Below are positions 26,036 through 40,007 of a DNA stretch of 64,000 bases, piece by piece (the first letter of the stretch is position 1; each line of letters opens with the position of its first letter). The notes under the pieces were generated by a model. The model saw only the letters and a list, made by a program, of their open reading frames with translations. It did no database searches and was not told where the DNA came from. The stretch is from Setophaga petechia (taxonomy: Eukaryota > Chordata > Aves > Passeriformes > Parulidae). The stretch is taken from positions 18,193,001-18,257,000 of the forward strand of contig JANCRA010000017.1 of NCBI GenBank assembly GCA_024362935.1. The letters run 5' to 3'. A program made the translations under genes and the position numbers.

Positions 26036-26572
26036 TGCCCTCACAATAAACCATGTACAAGCACGAACAGGACGGAGCACTCCTTGTCAGCGTCTGAGAG
26101 GTTTTATTAAAGCATCAGTCTCAACAACATTGTTACAACAATGGAGACATAACAGATGCAACCTTCTCACTGAATCAAGCAGAATGCTGAAGAGAACTTA
26201 ACATTACAGCATATCATAAAGCCATTTCCATCTGCATTTCAACTAATCACATAGAGAACAAGAACATTGACAATAATTCTGTCCAATAATATAAAGCACA
26301 CGTAATTTTGCTAAGCGGCCTAGTTTTTAAAACAATGGCTTCTTCATAGAAATCAAAGCACAAAGGTCTATTCAAAATTTCAACCTTCTAAAGATATACA
26401 TTAAGAAAACTTGTTACCACTTAAGGCAGCACCTAACATAAGCCTATTGTTCTATTCTCATGTCTTTATTACTAATTTTTCTGCTGCTTTAGCATCTAAC
26501 TATCTCACTGTCTGAGGCTAATTTCTTAAAACCTTTCTTTCTTAAAACCTTCTGATTTTTAGGATTCCCACA
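26036..26572 (-). mobile_element. Solo LTR of an endogenous retrovirus
   Basis: A 537-bp block on + begins TGCCCTCACA and ends GGATTCCCACA, flanked by the 5-bp direct repeat GCAAG. Read on the minus strand it has LTR order. A TTTATATT TATA-like box lies near 26290, then an AATAAA polyadenylation signal (complement of 26103-26108), then a short U5-like tail ending in CA. No internal retroviral genes adjoin it, so it is a solo LTR left after LTR-LTR recombination. The 5-bp duplication favours an ERV-L-like origin, but I cannot assign a named family without a library. Confidence 0.8.
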
Positions 26573-26577
26573 GCAAG
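26573..26577 (+). repeat. Target-site duplication, right (GCAAG)
   Basis: An exact copy of 26031-26035 immediately after the CA terminus of the LTR. Confidence 0.8.
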
Positions 26578-29500
26578 CACTAGCACAAGGAGAAAAGCTG
26601 GGTGTGGAGTGAGGAGATGGCTTTCAGATGGGAGGAGAAGCAGATGGAAAGCTGATGAGGCAAGGAAATGGCAACCTGGGACTTGATCGAGCCACACAGG
26701 TGGCACAGCAAAGTGGGCTTAATTCAGCAAGATTCTGAGGAATTCCTGAGCCTGAGTTCCCTGACAGTCCCTCCAGATGAAATATTACAGCAGGCAAGGA
26801 ATTTGTACAACTGCTCAATTGCTTTTTGACAATAGCTTGCTATTAGAAATATCATCCCAGAACTTTTGAGGAGCTGGATTTCCTTAGAGTGCATTGGTGA
26901 CAGATTTTGAAAACTCCATGGGAAGGAAGCTTGGGTTTGACATCTCAAAGTTATATTTTAATAGCCCTGATGTGTAAATATCATAGTATTTCCTTCCAGA
27001 AGCCAAAATAATTTATAAGACTAACATTTTGATAAAAGCTCCCAGACAGTGGTGGATGACACAGAGAAAATAAAGATATTGAGGACCTTTTCACTTAGAA
27101 AGAAAAGACATTAGTGTGAAATGCTTTGGATTCCAAGGACTGTCATCTTTAGAGAAAACAAGATTTTCTCAGAATGGTCCTGTCTGAAAAGTCTCTGAAC
27201 TCCCACCTCAAATGGGAGCCAATGCTCCTCCATTTTCCATGACCAATCCTTCATCTTTTGCCCTCCCACACCTTTGGGAGTGCCAGGCTCTGACCTCCCT
27301 GCAGGTGCAGCCCACAGCAAGAGCAATTTGGACTTGTTTTAACTTTTCTCCTCACGGCTGCTGGTAAGGTCACACGGGTTTAGAGAGTCCTAAGTGTGCC
27401 ATAAAACTGACTGTGCAGAGAGCATCAATCTCTGCATGCAGGATGATCTGATCTGTGCAGCAACCAGGCAGACACGAGGGACAGGCCTCATTTGGAAGGC
27501 TGTAAAGAAATGGGGATGCTGAGGAGAAAGCTTTGGAATCTTAATGGGAATGAAAGTAGTTTGGATGTGATTAAAAAAAAAAAAAAGTGTGTTACATAGG
27601 AAATAAAAAAAGAAGCTTGGGAAAAATGACTAATTGTATTTTTTTTATCAGATTCTTAACTTGCCACCTATGGGAAAACCATGCAAAAACTCAACAGAAC
27701 ACTTATTTTTAAAAATTTTGTGAAAACTTCAAATTCTACTGAAGCCAATGAGTGCTGAGGGTTGCAAGAGACACTTTCTGAAACTGAAAGGGTGAAAGGC
27801 AAAGTGGAGGCAGACTGGAGTCCATTCCACCAGCTCCTTGATCCCTGCTGACAGCCTTCCCACTGAGACACCATTATTTTTGCTTAGATTTATTTCTAAA
27901 GTAACAGGAAGCTGAACTTCTTTGTTTTGTTTTTGTGGCAGGGTGAGTTTTCTTTTCTAATTTTCCCTTTCTTCCTAACACACACTGAACCAGGGAAGTG
28001 GCTCTGGGATACACATCTCTTGGGGAATATGTATTCATTAGTAGCTTAACTGCAATGCTAGCACAGTAGAAACAGCTGCATTTCAGTTCTCCCTCAAGAA
28101 TTGTGTTGTCTTTTGTCCTAGGAGGCTCAGAAAATACAGAGAAAAACAAGTGAGAAGTGTTACAGAAAGGTTCCAGCAAAATTGCATACAAATGGAAAAG
28201 ATTTCTATCAAAAACGACCACTGTGAAATACATATTTAAAATATGACTCAGCCCTTAAACAGAATAAACATCAATTTGCCAGTTGTCATGTGTTTTAGAA
28301 CCATTTGTGCCATTTATTGTGAAGCAGCATCACATTTATTTTCCTGACCTGCTGTGAGAAAGGGTTGGAGATGTTACTGCCACAGCTGAAATATGTTGCT
28401 GTATTCAGGGAAGACATTCAGCACTGTGCTGCACATAATAAGCTTCAGCACTCATCTGACAATTAGTCATGTTGACACATTTTTATAAATTAGAGCGAGC
28501 GATCATTTTCAGATGAGACATTTTCCCTGCAGAAGGAACCCTCCAGCTTTGCAGGGCGTGCTCAGAGTCAGGCACTTCCCACGATGGGGAGCAATCTCTG
28601 CTGTGGGAAAGGGAAAGGGAAAGGTGCCTTTTGAACACGCCACAAGGAAAATGAAACGTGAACTAAATTTATGGTGGCAACAAAAAGCCATTTTCCCCAA
28701 GTGAGGAGACGTTTCACATCGCCTAACACTTCTTCTGGGCTAATTGTTCAAGTTCTATATATCAGAGTATAACCAGAGGTAAAACAAAGCAAAACAAATT
28801 CCACTAATGAGTGTGGTCCAGATTCTCAGAGGGCACAAACCAGCTTAGTTACACCAAATGCCAGAGCCAAGCAGCTCTTTCAGAGCTGCAGCTGGTGCTG
28901 CAGAGCCCGAGAAAGAACTAGAAAGTGACAGAATAATATTTCTCCTTCTGCACGTCTGTTTTGACTGATGGATTTCTGATGAATTTCCATTAAATATGAA
29001 ATACTGGGCTAGGTACATATTTTTAACTGTCTGGTAGTTAATTTTACAGTTTTGAAGACCTGGAGCTCTTCAGTGAAGGATGTAACTACAGCTAAGTAAT
29101 CTGTCTGGTTAATTATTCCTCTCCTAAACACTGATAAATACAAGTTTGAGAAAGCACCGCAGGCATCTTTTAAAGCAAATACTTTCCATATTTATGTATT
29201 TATACACCCAGCCTGACAGAAACTACAAATTACTACAGAACACCATATTATGTATATTTTCCATGTGGAGAGAATACAATTCTTACAGTGTGAAAAGGTT
29301 TAGAAATTACACATTGCCACATCTGGAGACTTTGTATTTGTGAAGGTCAAGGCACAGATGTTTCTCTCGTATGTTCTGCAGCACAAAGCAGTCACACCTG
29401 TCAGCAGAGCAGAGATGTGCTCCTGTTCCAGAGGGGATCCCAGCAGGTCCCTTTTCCAGGGGCTCTCTCTGTCTTCAAGCCTCCCCCAGCACACAGAAAT

Positions 29501-32500
29501 GTTCCAAAAAGCTCTGGCTGCACTTCAGTGGCGATGGAGATGGATTCACCCTCACCAGTGAGTGAACTCCTCTCTGCCCTGACCTTGTGGTTTGCTGGGG
29601 GAGCTGCACAGGAATCCCTGCAGAAATCTTTTCATCAGCACCCAGACTTTGCTGTGCATTCTGCAAGTGGAGCACTGACAGCAGGAAACTCCACCTCACT
29701 CAGGTTCCACACTGCATTTACACCAGGATTTGTTTAATGGCATTAAAGACAGCTGAGCGCTCGCGTTTGACTGCGGTGTCACCTGGGTTTAAATTTCCTT
29801 GTAAAACTTGCAAATACTTGTTATTAACTTCCAGTCTTTTGTTCTAACTCTCACATCCCATCCCAGAATAATGAATTCTGCTCCCCAGGCAGCCCTCCCA
29901 GCCAGTTTTATAAGTCTATCAACATGCCCAAGTATATTTAAACAGCCTGGAGGGTGACAAACTATGCAAAATGATCAAAGAACTTCTAAGTGTCATTGCA
30001 CCTCACAAGGCAGGTCTGTGCAAAGGTATCAATTCTTACTTTGCAAATATTTGCAAGTAAAAAAAGAGATTTCCATGAATTTGTCAGAAGGCAAAAAATG
30101 TCACTTCTTGCAGTAAATACAATTTTTCATTATGACAGCAGTGAAAATATAGAGTGGTGTATAGGTACTGTGAGCTCTGCACACCTTGTGAAAATGAATG
30201 AGAGCATTCTAGCCAAATCACAGGAAAATAATTATGGAAATAACATTATTTTAGTAAGGGGTTTTTGCTGTTTTATTTTTTTCCCCACACTTTTTGATAT
30301 ATTTGGATATCAACTGACACATGTTGATCACACTGATACAATTTAGTAAAGATTTCTCAATGGAACAAAGGTTCCATACATTTGTGATGTGGAACATTTC
30401 AGCAACACGGTTTCTAATCTAGGGAGCTTAAATTATTTGTAATACATTATGGTAATTTTTGAACTGAGCCCTCCCTTTGTTTCTTTAATTTGAGCTTATT
30501 TTTACCTCTTTAGTTCACTACCTGTGAAGAAATTAAAGGAAATAATTTTGAAACTTCATAAGATGCATTTAAGCATTTAGTGCTTATTATTATAGTGCTT
30601 ATAGAGATGGAACTTTTATCAAAAATCCAGCACAGAAAAACTTGAACTGTTACTTAGAAATAATCTCTTAAATTTTTCTTAAATACTCATTCTTCTCTAA
30701 GTATCAGAGCCACCATAATACAGAAAACCAAACACCCATTAAAGTCCTCAGCCTCCTGAAACAATCAGTATCTACAGCATTTGTTGTCCAAAGATTTGCT
30801 TATGTTTGCTACAAATAATTCTTTGAAAACTCCTCTGTCTGTGTGTCTGTGTGCACCTTTGTGTGTTCATTTCCTAGATCAACAAATTAAATATTTTCAG
30901 ACTATTTTTACTTTACATTTCTCTGAGCGACCAGAAGCAAAATGACTGGGGCTTTATTCACTGAGGGAATCTTACCTGCATGAAAGAGCAGCATTTTTCC
31001 CTTCTATTTTCCATTTAAAACAAAGCCCAGCATGCATAATAAAGATGTTGAGCTCCTGACAGATTGGCAAGAACACAGGGAGCAGTCCTGTGAGCCCCAG
31101 AGGTAAGCAGAACAATTTCATAGGAGATTTCAATTTGGATGTGCATTGTGAGTCATTTCAGCACTGAGAGAGATTTAATGTCAACATCAGTTGATTCAGT
31201 ACTGACATCATCTCAGAGTTTCACCTGCTCTCCTTTGGGAAGAGCAACTCAGCCTCTAAGTTTACTCCAGACTGATTTTTATTACATGGAAACAGTCATT
31301 GAATAATTGTCAATATAATTAGAAAAGCCCCAATGTTCATGCACACGCTGGATTTCAGGCTAATTCCCTGAAGAGAAGAAAGCAGACATTAGCTACAAAT
31401 TCCTCTGGCTGCACATCTCTGCCAGGAATTCTCACACTAATAAAGAAATCAGTGCTAAAGATTTGTTTATTCTCCAATCTTTCTAGCCTTTGTTCCCTCT
31501 CTTGTGACCACTTTAGGTTTACTGGTCATCATTCTCACTGCTCCTTAAATCAGTTTGTCTTCAGTTTCTGATTCCCCACCCTGTATTTCTCAGTTTTAAG
31601 GAAAATCACCTTGCATTGCAGAAGCAGAAGGGATGATGTGCTCTGAGTGTGAAAGTGCCACTTTCTCCTCCAGGCCCAGCAGTCCTGGGGCAGTTGCCAG
31701 GATTAGAGTGGCTTTCAAGTGGAGTTTACAAAATCAGCCTGCTTCCAAGGCAGTGTTTGTGCTCCATAATTTCATCTAATCCCCACAGCTCCTGACATAA
31801 ACTAATTGCATGTACACATATGATCCCATTTGGAGTGGTGCAATCCAGATGGTGCCAATCTGGGATTGCAAACTGAGCTCCAGTGCTGTCAGAGGCATGC
31901 CAGGCTCCCCTGCTGCACTGACAGCTCATTCCTCCTCTGGCAGGACTTTTCCTGCTCAGCCCAGTAAAGCCAGGGAGTCCAAGCCCCCAGGAGAACATTG
32001 TCCAAAAGATGTCCCCAGAGACTTAGAAAATATCAATGTCTGAAAAGCTTTAGATTTCCTTTAAATCCTTCTGTCCTTACTATTACCATCACTGATAGCA
32101 TCACTATTTATTATTAATGCAGCAAGCCTTAGAATTGCTGTGATTAACAATAACCTGCCTGCCATGGAAGCTGAAATCTCAGCCACAACAAGAAAATTCA
32201 TACCTGAAAGAACATCCAGTGTGTCCTTTTAAGTCCAAATAGGACATGCAAACCAACCACCCACATAGCACGTGGATTTTTGCTGTGTCACCTCACCAGC
32301 TAAACGACCAGAGAGTTAAAATACACCTACACAGCAAAAACACCCCAAAAACCCCAACCAAACAAAACAAAAATTAATATTATTTGCTCTTTGTTTAGAG
32401 GCAAATAGATGTGAGAATTGCCAAGTGAGGTTTGTCCTTCCAAAAAAGGAGTTGCTTCTTAACTTATTTTTCCGTAATTTAATAGAATTCTGGTGGATAT

Positions 32501-35176
32501 TCTGTATTTGCATGATCATTCTGCATGGATATGCTCAGATCCTGGACACACAGTGAAGATTACTTATTCATTTTGGGGTACTGTGTCCCAAGAGTGCCAG
32601 GAATCACATGATCTCCTAAAATGTGCTGTGAGTCTGTGATATATTTAAAGCCATTTATTTTGATTCTCCTCTCACTTTCTCATTTCCATTGATCCTTGAG
32701 ATGTTACCCTGATCAACATCAGCTCCACTTTAAGTGAAGATGAGTCTACTTCTAGCAAGTACTCCCAGCATTTTAGTTCTCACTTCCTATCTGCTCTCAT
32801 GCAGGTACAAATTAACTTTCAGAGCAAATCTGAACTCAGCTGAAAAACCACGAGCCTGTTTTGTGTGAATTCAATTCAGAATTCAACTGAATATTCCCCA
32901 GCTCTATCTTATGTTGCTGTGATTTATTCAGCCCTGGAAAGTAGGAAACTCAAGATGCACAGCTGAATCTGTGGAGATCTGCAGAGTCCAAACATTCAGG
33001 GGTGCAAATCAGCCTGGAGGAGCCAGTGGTCACACACCAAGGCACTGAGTGATTCTTCCATCAATCCTGATTCTTTGCATGCTAAAATACAAGTGCAGAT
33101 GATTTTATGATTGCTATTATTGCTCTTCATATTATTAAACAAACAGTCCAAAATTACTGTATTCAGTTTGAATTGCTTCTCACAAAATCACTAACAGAAA
33201 TCCTTTCTGAACATGCAAGAGGCACTTCAGCATTTCATGAAGTGTTAAATTGGCAAAACAACAACACGAGTTCATTACTGCAGATTCTTTCCAGATGGAA
33301 CCATAAATGTTCTGTACTTCACTGAGCCCCTGTGGTACAAAGCAAAAGTTGAGCATTCTGATCACTTTTTCAGGACTGATATTTCTCATAGTGATCATTT
33401 ATTTTCAAAATGAAGTCACTCATTGAAAAGAGAGCGGGAAAAGGAAGATTCCAGAAGAGCTCTGATTTATTTGGATTTGGTTTTCTGGTTTTCTGATTTG
33501 TTGGATCTGAAGCTTTTCTCCACCTCAGAACACAGCACCAAGGGAGGCTCCAGCTGAGCCCTCCCCAGCCCACCTGAGCAAGGGGCTGCAGCCCCCAAGG
33601 ATGTGCAGCCAACTGAGCTCCCTCAGTGCAACGAGATCTCCACTGACAAACCCAAAGCAACAGCATCCCTGGGAATTTAAACTAATCATTACACATGCAA
33701 TGACAAAATGAAATGATTTTAAGTTTTACAGTTGTGTTCAGAGAAACTACTGAATGCTCCTAATTTTTTTCCCCACAACCGTGGCAGTTCAGGTTTCTTT
33801 AATCTGTCCATCTTTTTATTTACATATTCTTAGAATTAAAAAATATGTTTATTTGCTTATTTCAAAGCATGCCTTTAGTTCAGTCTTATCCCAGTGTAAA
33901 TCAGGAATATTTCCAATGGTGTAAACCAAACAGGAGCAACACATACATATAAATATTTAAAATTTAATCAGTTGTATAATATTTAAAATATAATCAATTT
34001 TATCTGGCCACAGTTCTTTGCCTAAAGGAAAAGTCACACTAAAATTTTTAAATGCATTTAAAGATGATATAGATATATTTCTGTCTTTATTTTGAGTAGG
34101 CTTTGCCCCAAAGCAGAATCATTTCATTAATCTAGACCATTTCATCCTGTGGATTTGCTTTGTTCCCACTGTTGTACTGGAAATTCCAATCAATCTGTTC
34201 ACCCACTCCACTCGAGCTGTTCTTTAAACAATTAATTAGATTTACTTTTCCCCCTTGAATACATCAGCATTTTGATAACATTTGCTTCTAGTCAGAAATT
34301 ATTATTTTTAATAATCTTATCAAACGCCTAAAAGAGGTTGCTCCTTTTCCTTGGAATCCCAGGTGTAAAAATAAATATGGAAATAAAGACAGAGCAAACT
34401 ACCAACACATTCATCTGCTTCAGACAGGCTGTGATATCTTCACAGGAGCATCCAGTAGAACATTTTGCTCACTGGTCCCCAGAGTTTATTTGAGCAATCA
34501 AATTCCTGGTGATGTCAATCCCAGTTTTCCTCTCATTTCCATGTCAGGAACCTCATCTCAGTCCTTTGTGCAGTGAACTGCCCCTGTCCCACAAACACAC
34601 CCTTGATTTCTGCTAAATCTCTGCTCGTGCATTTCACAGCTCAGAATGGAAATCCCCTCACATTCCCATCAAGAAACTCAACGCCATAAAATGATATTTG
34701 CCCCAATTAAAAAATAAGCACTGCTTACAATGGGATGAGATTAACTTTGTGGGAAAAGTGGCTTTTATACATTTACTTTGACTTGAGCTTTTGTGTTGAA
34801 ACTAAAAAATAAGAGGAGCTCTTAAAATCCTTTATTGAGTAACTTTTTTAGAAATTAAAATGAGCTCTGTGGTGCTGCCTTGTGCTACTACAGCAGCTAC
34901 AGCTTTCCTCTCACACTACCCCTGCTCATGTAATTTTGGAATGTCTGTAATGGCTCTATAAAACTTGGCTATGGTGATAAGACACTTTAATAAGTCTTTC
35001 ATCCCAAAGAAATGATGAAAACTTTATTGCTCTTGACAGAGCTGATAGGCAGGGAATAAAGTCCTATTTTTGTGAATTCTCTAGGATAAATTCTGAAACC
35101 ATAGTGGATCCTGCATGATCCAGTACTCTGGAATTAAAGAAGGCAGGAACAGAAACAAACTCCACAGCAGAATCAA

Positions 35177-35252
35177 ATTATATATATATTTAATATATAA
35201 ATATATATTCAATATATATAAAATATATATGTATATATATATATATAAATAT
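35177..35252. repeat. (TA)n microsatellite
   Basis: About 75 bp of ATATAT words interrupted by TTAATATA and TTCAATAT. Such tracts can melt or form cruciforms and are usually length-variable. Confidence 0.9.
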
Positions 35253-36051
35253 CCACAGGGTCACATCTCCAGTCCTTGGACACCCCACCAAAATTCTTCT
35301 CAGACCCAGAACCAATGAATCTGTCTTTAGCAGGCATAAAATTTTAATTTATATGATTGCATAAATTTCCTTAAGCCAGTCAAAAGTTATAGTTAAACTC
35401 TGCATAACCAGAACCATTCAGAGCCCTCAGACTCCTTTGAAAACAGCACCAGTGGGAGCTGAGGCCAATCTGAAATCCCAGATAGAGATCTGCATGAATA
35501 TCCCTGATATCCACACACTAGCGTGTTAGGAAGGAAATTAAATTATCCTTTACAGGCTTACTCTTCAGAAAATTCATATATTTAACACTATTTCTTCAGA
35601 ATATGAGGACAAAAAATCCCCAAAAACTGTGAGTTCGTTCAGTTTGAGTTGTATGGATGTCTGTACTTATCTCTGTGCTCATTATCACCCAGATAAAGCA
35701 ATATCCCCACACATTAGGGCAGAGAAGCCCAGCAGATTGAACATGTGCTTTACAACTGCTTTATTTATGGATTTTTGTGTCAGGTTTTACACCAGCCTCG
35801 CTGGAGAAGTTTCTTAACCCATTTGCCTACATCTCTCTAACAGCAATAATGTCAAGCTCCCTCTTTCTTCTGGAGTCTGATAAAAAGGAATGAGTTACTG
35901 CTTTGAAAAGGCTCCAAGGAGAAAACTCTTGCACAGTCATTAAACTGGGCTCTCAGAGATAATCAACCTCCAGAGGGAACGGTGGCAAAATTACCTTTTT
36001 TCTGCCCTATACCTTTGTGGTAAGTCAGGCTTCTGGCTTTTTCATATAATC

Positions 36052-36100
36052 TAAAAATTATCTTTTTTAGCAGAGCCTAAAAAAATTATCTTTTTTAGCA
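36052..36100. repeat. Short tandem duplication of a hairpin motif
   Basis: CTAAAAATTATCTTTTTTAG (36052-36070 area) is followed after six bases by a close second copy at 36077-36098. The second copy has an 8-bp stem (CTAAAAAA/TTTTTTAG) around ATTATC. It looks like a local duplication of about 26-28 bp. No function is evident. Confidence 0.75.
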
Positions 36101-38074
36101 CAACTGGGCAGGTTACACAATAAACACCCACTGGATAACCACCAACAGAGAGAAACAGCTCCTGCCACGTTTTTGCAAGAGGTAGGAGAGAACAGTGCAT
36201 TTTTCAGATCTATACACCAAAGCAATTCCCACCATTGGGCAAGTTCATGCCTTTATCTTGGGTGCACAAATCCCACTGATGCTGCTTCAGAAATTAATAT
36301 TTCCCTGCAACATTAATGACTGTATATTGAATTCTGCTATGGAATCATCTCCACTCTGCCACCTCAGAGCGTAAATGTTTTAATAAACACACATTCCATA
36401 CATTGCCTTCAGTCTAATAAAATATTTTATAAGTAGACCATAAAGATATGTCATCTTTAAAACCAAGTGCAAGCATTTCCCAGGACTTGGCCTTCTTGAA
36501 CCCATTCCCCAATGTCCCAAACCCAGCAGGAGCTGTCCTTGTGCCCCTGCACTCCCTGCAGACACCCAGAGTGCATTTGGAGCTTTGTGAGGCACCTTGA
36601 ATTGGCTCTATGATATTCAGGTTATTGAATGACCTTATTTTGCATAGCAGTAAATATGAATTTATCTCAGGTTTCCTGGTAGATGTATCTCACCATTGTA
36701 CAGCCCTTGAAATGTTTGAAATTCCTTTATGCTCCTGCAGATTACTCTCAATGAGTTGACAAGCCTGAATGCTTCCTAAGCCCCTGTAAAGAGACTGACA
36801 ACCAACACAATCTGAAGGCAGATAAAAGGGGATTTTTGATGGGCCTGAAACTCATGAGCAAGGCAGAGAATAAATCTGTTTCTTGTAAGTTACTTTCTTA
36901 AAGGGGGAAAAAAAAATATCTGGAGTGTATTTCATCTAGGACCTGTCAAAATAATGGCTGGGTGATGAGAATTCAGGACATGAAAGTGCTCCATTAGCAA
37001 TCAACAAGAGACAAGAGATACACCAATCTTCTCTAGGAGAGTTTTCTTATCAGACACATTTGTTTTACTTCATGAGATTGTTCTAAATGCATAAAATTTA
37101 CATCCATATGGCTGCATTGTTAATTCCTGCTCTGAAAGGATTTGGAGGAGTTCTCATTTTCTGCTTGGGGAAGGAGCTGAGGAATGCAAGTGAAGGATGT
37201 TGGTGCTTCTCTGATCACATCAATTACACAAAATATGGCTTCGTTTCTACCCCCACAAAAATCAGGAATTACAGGAATTGCAGGTATTTGTAATGACAAA
37301 TTAGGAAGAGTAAATAACAAATACAGACAGCATGAGTAAATTGTTACAGAAGTCACTGAATTAAATTTTTTAATTCCATGGTCAGATATCTGATTATGGA
37401 CTTCCTTTATGAAAAACAAACTTTTTTTCCTCTTTTCTCCTTTCTTACATATTAGCATACAAAGTAGTCTGGAAAAAACACTGCTTTGTAATAGTTAAAA
37501 ATGAATTTTCCATTGCTTACATAAGCACAAGCAACTATGAAATATCTGCTCAGATGTGGATTTCCTAAGAAAATGTATCTTGTCATAGCTTCCAGATATC
37601 TGTCTTGAGGAACAAAATTACAGCTAATAGTTATATTTATCTAAAGTAAAGGTTCTGTGAAAGAGGTCAGAGAATAAAAGCATTTTCACTCAATAACACT
37701 TGGGAGAAAACATTCTTCATTCCTTATCCAGGTGAAATTACATTGCCATAAATTAAATTCAGGATCAGAAGAATCCCAGAGTTATCAAAATCATGAGCTT
37801 CCCTTTATTTTTTACAGCGAAATTAATCAAAACTTATTTTCACAGTGACACTAATCAGAGCAATTATTTTCACACATTGAAGCAGAATTTGTCTTCTTAG
37901 AAAATGCCAAAGTGATGTCTCCCTGTGCCATGATCAAAAGCAGTAATTATTGTCAGGTAAATCTGTGTTTCAGGTCTCTTCAAATATTGAAATCCCATCT
38001 GGAAATCTGCTAAGAAAATGAAGAGACACCATCTACATCACCTACATATAAAAAAAATTGATATTTATGGGCAG

Positions 38075-38245
38075 CTGTCCTGGGCAACCTGTGCCAGGGC
38101 CTCACCATCCTCACAGAAAAGAATTTCTTCCTTATATCCAAGCAAAATTTACTTTCTTTCACTTTAAAACTGTTGCTCCTTGAACTGTCACTACAGGCCT
38201 TGGCAAAAAGTCTTTGCCCATCTCTTTTTTATGAGCCCCATTTTT
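38075..38245 (-). mobile_element. CR1 LINE fragment
   Basis: The + strand reads CTGGGCAACCTGTGCCAGGG, CCTCACCATCCTCACAGAAA, AGAATTTCTTCCTTATATCC and onward to CTACAGGCCTTGGCAAAAAG. It matches from memory the complement of the CR1 region just upstream of its 3' end, so the element is on the minus strand. Both ends are truncated: the terminal 3' part and nearly all coding sequence are absent. Several indels and substitutions suggest an old copy. Confidence 0.88.
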
Positions 38246-40002
38246 AAATTGAATGATAAGACTAAGACAAATCAGTTGAACATTTATTTTCCAAGACATA
38301 AAAATGAATGAACGGGGCAACAGGAAAAGGTATGCATGAAGGGAAACTTCTGAGATATTCTAATGGTTCTAATTTTAAAAGCTGCCATCAAACCTTGATG
38401 GATTATGAAAGTGTGTCTCGTTAGATAAATTATAGGCATGACACTTTGGAGATCCAAAATGTGCTTTAATTTATTAAATAGTGACTAAGCCACTACTGTG
38501 GCTCAACATTGAAATTGCTAATAGTGAGTTCAGGAGATGTATTGAGCACTGGGAGCTCGAGTTTGGAGATTATTCACAAAGATTTTGGAGCTTATTCACA
38601 ACATTTAGTATTTATTTTATCCACATTAGCCACATGCCTATGTTATCTGCAAAACATCCAGCAGGGACACAGAGAGATCAGCAACAGGAGGTACAGGATG
38701 GATATTTATATTTGTTTAGATTTATAAAGATGCTGAATGATTCTGGAATGAATTTTGCATTGTGTGCAGCACTTAATGCTGAGCCCTCATGCTGCTAGTA
38801 TTAAATGTTACTTATTTTGTCAGAATGATAAAAAAAATAGATTTATTGTATCCTTAATCTATTCTCTTGGTGCTAGAGTTTAAAATGAATTGTTTTGCTC
38901 TTCTGTGCAAAAATAAATCATGGGGATTTTTTTAAAGAAATATCACTCAGGTTTTAGATCTTACTTTAAATCTAAAAATGATAATATGTGTCCCAAAGCA
39001 AAGAAATTTGCCAATCTGTGAATCTTTTAATTAAAAGCAGAACTTGACCAAACTCCTGGATTCTGTTTTCCCCTCTGCTGACCATGGGATTACCTAACTT
39101 GCACTTTTCCTACCTTACATAAAGCTGATTCAGAAACTCTGAAAAAACTTTCCAGGTTCTCCCCAAAGTGGATTCTTGTCCTGTGGCCTTTATTGACTTA
39201 TTTATTGTTCTTTCCACTCTTGCAGCAAGAGCTGTTTCCAAATATTCTTCACAAAACTCATTTCCCAGCAAATCCAAAATTGCTGCTCTACCACTGCCAG
39301 AAATATCCTCTCCATACTGAGCCTGCTCTGGTCATCACCAGCAGTTCCAGAGAATGTGAGGAAAAAGAGGGGAAGCAGAGCAATAATCCCTCTTTGCACC
39401 CCTGTGCAGTGGTTACAGATTTTATTTTACTTTTACATGAAATTTACCTACATTTCCTAACAGGTAAATTGCTTCCCACACCTGCTCTGCTGTCCAAGGA
39501 AGCAGAGAGGTGGAATCATGAATTTGGATTCAGAGCAAATTGTGGCAGGAATTCGACAATGTAACCTAGAGAAAAAAAAATGGAATCTGCAGGAATCAAA
39601 CCAGGACTGGGATTTTCTATAACAATTATTAAGGCTGCATGTGTGAATCCCAGTAATTTCACAGCAGGTAAGGAAAACACAAAAAATTCACTAAAATAGG
39701 CACTGCCCTGAACACAAATCTGAGTCAAGTGGCTCTTCTCTGGCTGGAGGGCTGACTTTACTTGTGATTGCCCCTAATTTTTATAAAATACCCCATTTTA
39801 GTTTTGGATGGCTGCAGTTCAGAACCAGTTTTGCAGTGAAACTGCAATAAAGGATGTTCAGTTCTATTTGCAGGGTAAGACAGAGGGTTAAGTCCCTTTC
39901 AAAAATAAATTCACTGCAAAGCCTCCTCTATTTTTCTTTCCCTCAGCATTCAGGAAGACCATATTCTGAGCTGGATTGTGCAAGGCAGGCAGTACTTTAC
40001 CC
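38246..40002. other. Gene-less AT-rich DNA
   Basis: No gene is visible. Frames of 105 and 123 codons (38481-38798 and 39193-39564) have no recognisable domain and no exon-like context. Confidence 0.6.
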
Positions 40003-40007
40003 TTTTG
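40003..40007 (+). repeat. Candidate target-site duplication, left (TTTTG)
   Basis: TTTTG precedes TGTGTGAGAC and recurs at 40695-40699 right after GAGGCA. The motif is low-complexity, so a chance match is possible. Confidence 0.45.

Larger units (their letters stand above)
26578..38074. other. Gene-less AT-rich DNA, 11.5 kb
   Basis: No supportable gene, RNA or mobile element was seen across this long stretch. Minor tracts are A14 at 27573-27586, three GGGAAA copies at about 28604-28624, TG-rich words at 30836-30870, an AT microsatellite at 35177-35252, and a duplicated hairpin motif at 36052-36100. Frames of up to 119 codons are random in appearance. Slightly GC-richer islands (29390-29720, 33500-33650) show no domain or CpG cluster. 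Confidence 0.6.
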
